From Chloroflexota bacterium (GTDB lineage Bacteria; Chloroflexota; UBA11872), in the NCBI GenBank assembly GCA_022821645.1, contig JAJEDE010000027.1, forward strand, positions 62,001 to 126,000: a DNA stretch of 64,000 nucleotides, given 5' to 3'. Of this stretch, positions 61,353-64,000 are shown piece by piece. The notes beneath the pieces were generated by a model. The model was not told the origin of the DNA. It made no database searches and worked only from the letters and a program-made list of their open reading frames with translations. How positions within the stretch are numbered: the first letter of the stretch is position 1; each line of letters starts with the position of its first letter. A program made the position numbers and the translations under genes.

Positions 61353-61898
61353 TGCATTGCCTCCGGAGCGCCCGCCAATGCGCGGCGCTCGTGACGTTTC
61401 GTCAGCTGTAGGTCGCCCACAAGGGCGCGCACTCGGCGAAACTGCGCTTCGCCGGCGCTTGGGCTCGTGGGGCACGCCGGATTTGATCCCGGCCATCCGG
61501 GGGCGACGGCGGCGCACCGAATCCGATGTCCTCTCGGGCGATGCCGTCGTTCCGCCGCCTCCGTGCTTCACGCAAGCGCGTTGGACCGTGATGACTCGGA
61601 CGCCGGGATTGCCCGTGCCCCCGCCAACGGCTGGGCAACGCCTCGTTGCCTCGCGCCGCTGGCGGGAGCCGGATTACCCGGCCCAGGTCGCCCCGGTCCC
61701 GCCTCGGCTGACCGCCGCTCGTCTGGCGGAGTCGATCAGGTCCGAAGCGCTACAACCAGCAGTGTACACACTTTGGTAACAGGCCGCAACCTCAATGGCA
61801 CAGCCAGCGCCTGGTTCCTTTTCGCGCCTCGTGCTTCCCATGCCGCTGGTCTACGGCTACGATGCTCATCACTTCCGGACAGACAACGGAGGCGGCGG
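61353..61898. other. divergent intergenic region, capsid cassette to BNR gene
   Basis: 546 bases. The minus frame continues 5' of the capsid start to 61571 but is Arg/Pro-rich and unlike a protein family. The region includes AGTGTACACACTTTGGTAAC near 61758-61777 with a small GTGTACAC palindrome, a possible operator. Otherwise nothing recognised. Confidence 0.45.
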
Positions 61899-63299
61899 AT
61901 GCCGGCTTTGCACGCGTTTCTCGGCCACATCACGTTCCGCACTGCTCTGGTCGTCGCGGCGTTGGTCGCGGCTCTCGCGCTGGCGTTCACGGCCACGCCG
62001 GCCCAGGCTCAATGGCCAACAAGCTGTGTGGACCTGAACGACATTGTCGAGGCTCACCTGGGCAACCGCCAAAACGTGGGCATCTATCAGCGCGTATTCG
62101 GTGACGGGGCCGAGCAGGCTTGCCAGAACGATCACCGCGCCGATGTCCAGGGCACGTTCGCGTGGGCCATCCCGACGCCGGCCCCCACTCCGGCGCCAGT
62201 TCCGGCCCCCGGTCCTGCGCCTGCCCCGGCGCCCGCGCCGGCTCCGATGCCGAGTTCGGCGCCCATCGGCGAGATTTCGGTGGTCGCGACCTCACCTCTC
62301 GTCTTCCAGGACAGCACCATCTGGCTGGGAACCACCACCGGCGGCGTCCTCCGATCGGGAGACGCCGGAAGAAGCTTCACGCAGTCGACGATCGGGCTTC
62401 CAAACCTGACGATCAATGCCATCGCACCATCGCCCAGGGTGTCGGCCGACGGCGTGGTGCTGGCCGCCACGAACCTTGGGATTGGCCGTTCGGGCGACCG
62501 CGGCGCGACCTGGTCAACTGCTGCAGGCCTGCCGGCGGTTCGGTTCGGTGCTATCGCGGCATCGCCTCGATTTCAATCCGACCGTACCTTCTACGCCCTG
62601 GCAGACACGGGAGCGCTATTCCAGTCAACGGATGGCGGCGCGAATTGGTCGGTCATATCCACTACCCCGGCAAATGGCCAACCCGCGGCGACCTACCTCG
62701 GTCTGATCGCGGTTCAGGGACGCGGCGACAGGATCCACATCTTCTCGTACACCGTTAACAACGTGTTCGTAAGCGACAACCGTGGGCGGAACTTCCGATC
62801 AATACTGGGCAGTAACGCCCTGCCACGGCATCTCAAGATCACAGCCCTCGCAGTCCATCCTGAATGGAACTACGACAACGTCGTCTGGCTGGGTACCGAG
62901 ACGCTGGGCGTCTATCGTTCGGAAGACGGCGGCGATCACTTTACGAACGTGCTCCACAATCCACGGGGCCGGGACAATGAGCTAGGCCGAATCAACGTGA
63001 TCGCCCTCTCGCCCAACGTCACCCGCGATGGGACCATTGCGGTGGGCACCCAGCTTCGTGGGTTCCTCATGAGCAAGCGCAGTCAGCGGCTGGGAACCGT
63101 GGACGACATCGGAGCTCCGGGAAGTTGGAACCACCTCAGTGCAAGCCTGGCGATCCGCAACGTCCGCGGGATCGGCTTCAGCAATGGCTTTGCCGGTGAC
63201 GCGACGATTTACGCCGGAGGCGAAGTGCAGTTCGCGTTTAGCGGAAACGGGGCGACGAACTGGCTCACCTACCCCAACCCGGTCGGGCCCACCAGCTAG
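61899..63299 (+). CDS. secreted BNR/sialidase-type repeat protein
   Basis: 466 residues from ATG 61899 (GGAGG upstream). Signal peptide with hydrophobic core ALVVAALVAALALAFTA and cleavage near AQA (~37). A short Cys-containing domain (CVDLNDIVEAHLGN; GIYQRVFG) follows, then a Pro-Ala repeat linker (~92-118), then BNR-like units: LGTTTGGVLRSGDAGRSF, LGIGRSGDRGATWS, GALFQSTDGGANWS, LGVYRSEDGGDHF. A surface-exposed propeller of unknown ligand. The frame is open upstream to 61467 but without signal-like features. Confidence 0.78.
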   Translation: MPALHAFLGHITFRTALVVAALVAALALAFTATPAQAQWPTSCVDLNDIVEAHLGNRQNVGIYQRVFGDGAEQACQNDHRADVQGTFAWAIPTPAPTPAPVPAPGPAPAPAPAPAPMPSSAPIGEISVVATSPLVFQDSTIWLGTTTGGVLRSGDAGRSFTQSTIGLPNLTINAIAPSPRVSADGVVLAATNLGIGRSGDRGATWSTAAGLPAVRFGAIAASPRFQSDRTFYALADTGALFQSTDGGANWSVISTTPANGQPAATYLGLIAVQGRGDRIHIFSYTVNNVFVSDNRGRNFRSILGSNALPRHLKITALAVHPEWNYDNVVWLGTETLGVYRSEDGGDHFTNVLHNPRGRDNELGRINVIALSPNVTRDGTIAVGTQLRGFLMSKRSQRLGTVDDIGAPGSWNHLSASLAIRNVRGIGFSNGFAGDATIYAGGEVQFAFSGNGATNWLTYPNPVGPTS

Positions 63300-63325
63300 C
63301 GCCTTGTAGCGCGTAGTCGGATTTC

Positions 63326-63353
63326 GGGGGGCGACGGATTCCCGTCGCCCCCC
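63326..63353 (+). terminator. 12-bp perfect hairpin after the BNR gene
   Basis: GGGGGGCGACGG-ATTC-CCGTCGCCCCCC, 27 bases after the stop. Terminator-like but with no T run. Shares GGGGCGACGG with the hairpin at 55125-55165. Confidence 0.6.
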
Positions 63354-63468
63354 GGGTTCCGTAGACCTCTCTCGTCATAACCCCGTAGCCGATGGCCCTC
63401 GTCGGATAGGCTCAATGCCTCAATTGGCCGAGGCCTGACGCCGCGCCCCACTCGATTCCGGAGACAAC

Positions 63469-64000
63469 GTGGATCCCAAGAACCTCCTGGTTCTCATGTC
63501 CGACGAGCACAACCCCCGCATGCTGGGTTCCGCCGGCCATCCCCTGGTGCAAACACCCAACCTGGATGCCTTGGCTGCGGCCGGAACCTCGTTCACCACC
63601 GCCTACTGCAACTCCCCCATCTGCGTCCCCTCCCGCGCCAGCTTCGCCACCGGCCGTTACGTCCATCAGATTCGCGCCTGGGATAACGCCGCGCCCTACA
63701 CCGGCAATGGCGCTTCCGGCTGGGGTCATCGGCTCACAGAGAACGGCCACGCCGTCACCACCATCGGCAAGCTCCACTACCGCAACACCGCCGACGACAT
63801 CGGCTTTCCCGATCAGCGCATCCCCATGCACGTCATGCACGGGATAGGGGACGTCTACGGCTGCATTCGCTCCAACATGCCCGTCACCCGCTACCAACTC
63901 GGCCATGTCGACCATGCCGGCGACACCGACTCCGAGTACATCCGCTACGACACCGCCATCGCCGCCGAAGCCGTCCGTTGGCTCCACGCCGAGGTGCCAA
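63469..64000 (+). CDS. type I sulfatase, N-terminal part (runs off window)
   Basis: Frame open from GTG 63469 (GGAGA upstream) to the window end, 177 codons. LLVLMSDEHNPRMLGSAGHP holds the metal-binding Asp near residue 12. ICVPSRASFATGRY contains the C-x-P-S-R sulfatase signature (C52), the Cys converted to formylglycine. GKLHYRN is a further family block. Sulfate ester hydrolysis of a glycan or choline-type substrate is inferred. No secretion signal is seen, so a cytoplasmic enzyme is possible. Confidence 0.9.
   Translation, partial: MDPKNLLVLMSDEHNPRMLGSAGHPLVQTPNLDALAAAGTSFTTAYCNSPICVPSRASFATGRYVHQIRAWDNAAPYTGNGASGWGHRLTENGHAVTTIGKLHYRNTADDIGFPDQRIPMHVMHGIGDVYGCIRSNMPVTRYQLGHVDHAGDTDSEYIRYDTAIAAEAVRWLHAEVP

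Overview
The window is about two-thirds G+C, gene-dense, and comes from a bacterial chromosome most consistent with the Chloroflexota. The pointers are a very large DUF2298 (Chlor_Arch_YYY type) membrane protein, a DUF4389 protein, a YvcK protein with N-terminal membrane helices, frequent GTG/TTG starts and probable leaderless transcripts. The phylum is an inference; no rRNA, tRNA, CRISPR array, transposase or integrase was found.

Layout. 1-4400: an end-clipped membrane protein, then a minus-strand alaX-ileS operon behind a T-box leader with an AUC (Ile) specifier. 4439-10651: two minus-strand ABC exporter sets, one with three tandem paralogous permeases. Between the sets lies a peroxiredoxin-like gene with an in-frame TGA exactly at the peroxidatic Cys position, followed by a SECIS-like hairpin. 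10.8-17.4 kb: LON-domain protein, DUF4389 protein, mutS2, nadD-rsfS with a newly spotted 59-residue membrane protein, a Gfo/Idh oxidoreductase and a FabL-like SDR. 17.5-22.3 kb: an RHH/PIN toxin-antitoxin pair, amtB, a GlcD-type oxidase, an ImmA/IrrE peptidase and a small conserved protein. 22.5-30.7 kb: birA, the DUF2298 giant, a coiled-coil membrane protein, a YkgJ-type Cys-cluster protein and selB, the Sec elongation factor that would serve the putative selenoprotein. 30.7-33.0 kb: gap-pgk with a perfect 16-bp parS palindrome between them.

33.4-44.4 kb is an isoprenoid/hopanoid island: hpnC-hpnD-hpnE-shc (squalene synthesis and cyclisation), hpnH (adenosylhopane formation), an SDR, dxs (MEP pathway entry) and a prenyl diphosphate synthase that seems to start at CTG. 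A HigBA-like pair and an orphan MazE-like antitoxin interrupt it. 44.4-46.7 kb: yvcK and a HAD phosphatase. 46.7-53.6 kb: a seven-gene minus-strand signalling operon combining partner switching (three STAS modules, an RsbW-like kinase, an RsbU-like PP2C) with two near-identical receiver domains, a membrane-anchored Peripla_BP_6 sensor and a histidine kinase.

54.1-55.1 kb: tsaC and a coupled unknown gene. 55.2-61.4 kb: a compact minus-strand virion-like cassette (capsid-like, small unknown, connector-like, propeller-like, fibre/lectin-like, small membrane protein) with no terminase, portal, protease or integrase in view. 61.9-64.0 kb: a secreted BNR-repeat protein and the start of a type I sulfatase.

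Functional calls are from motif reading only; no database search was run.
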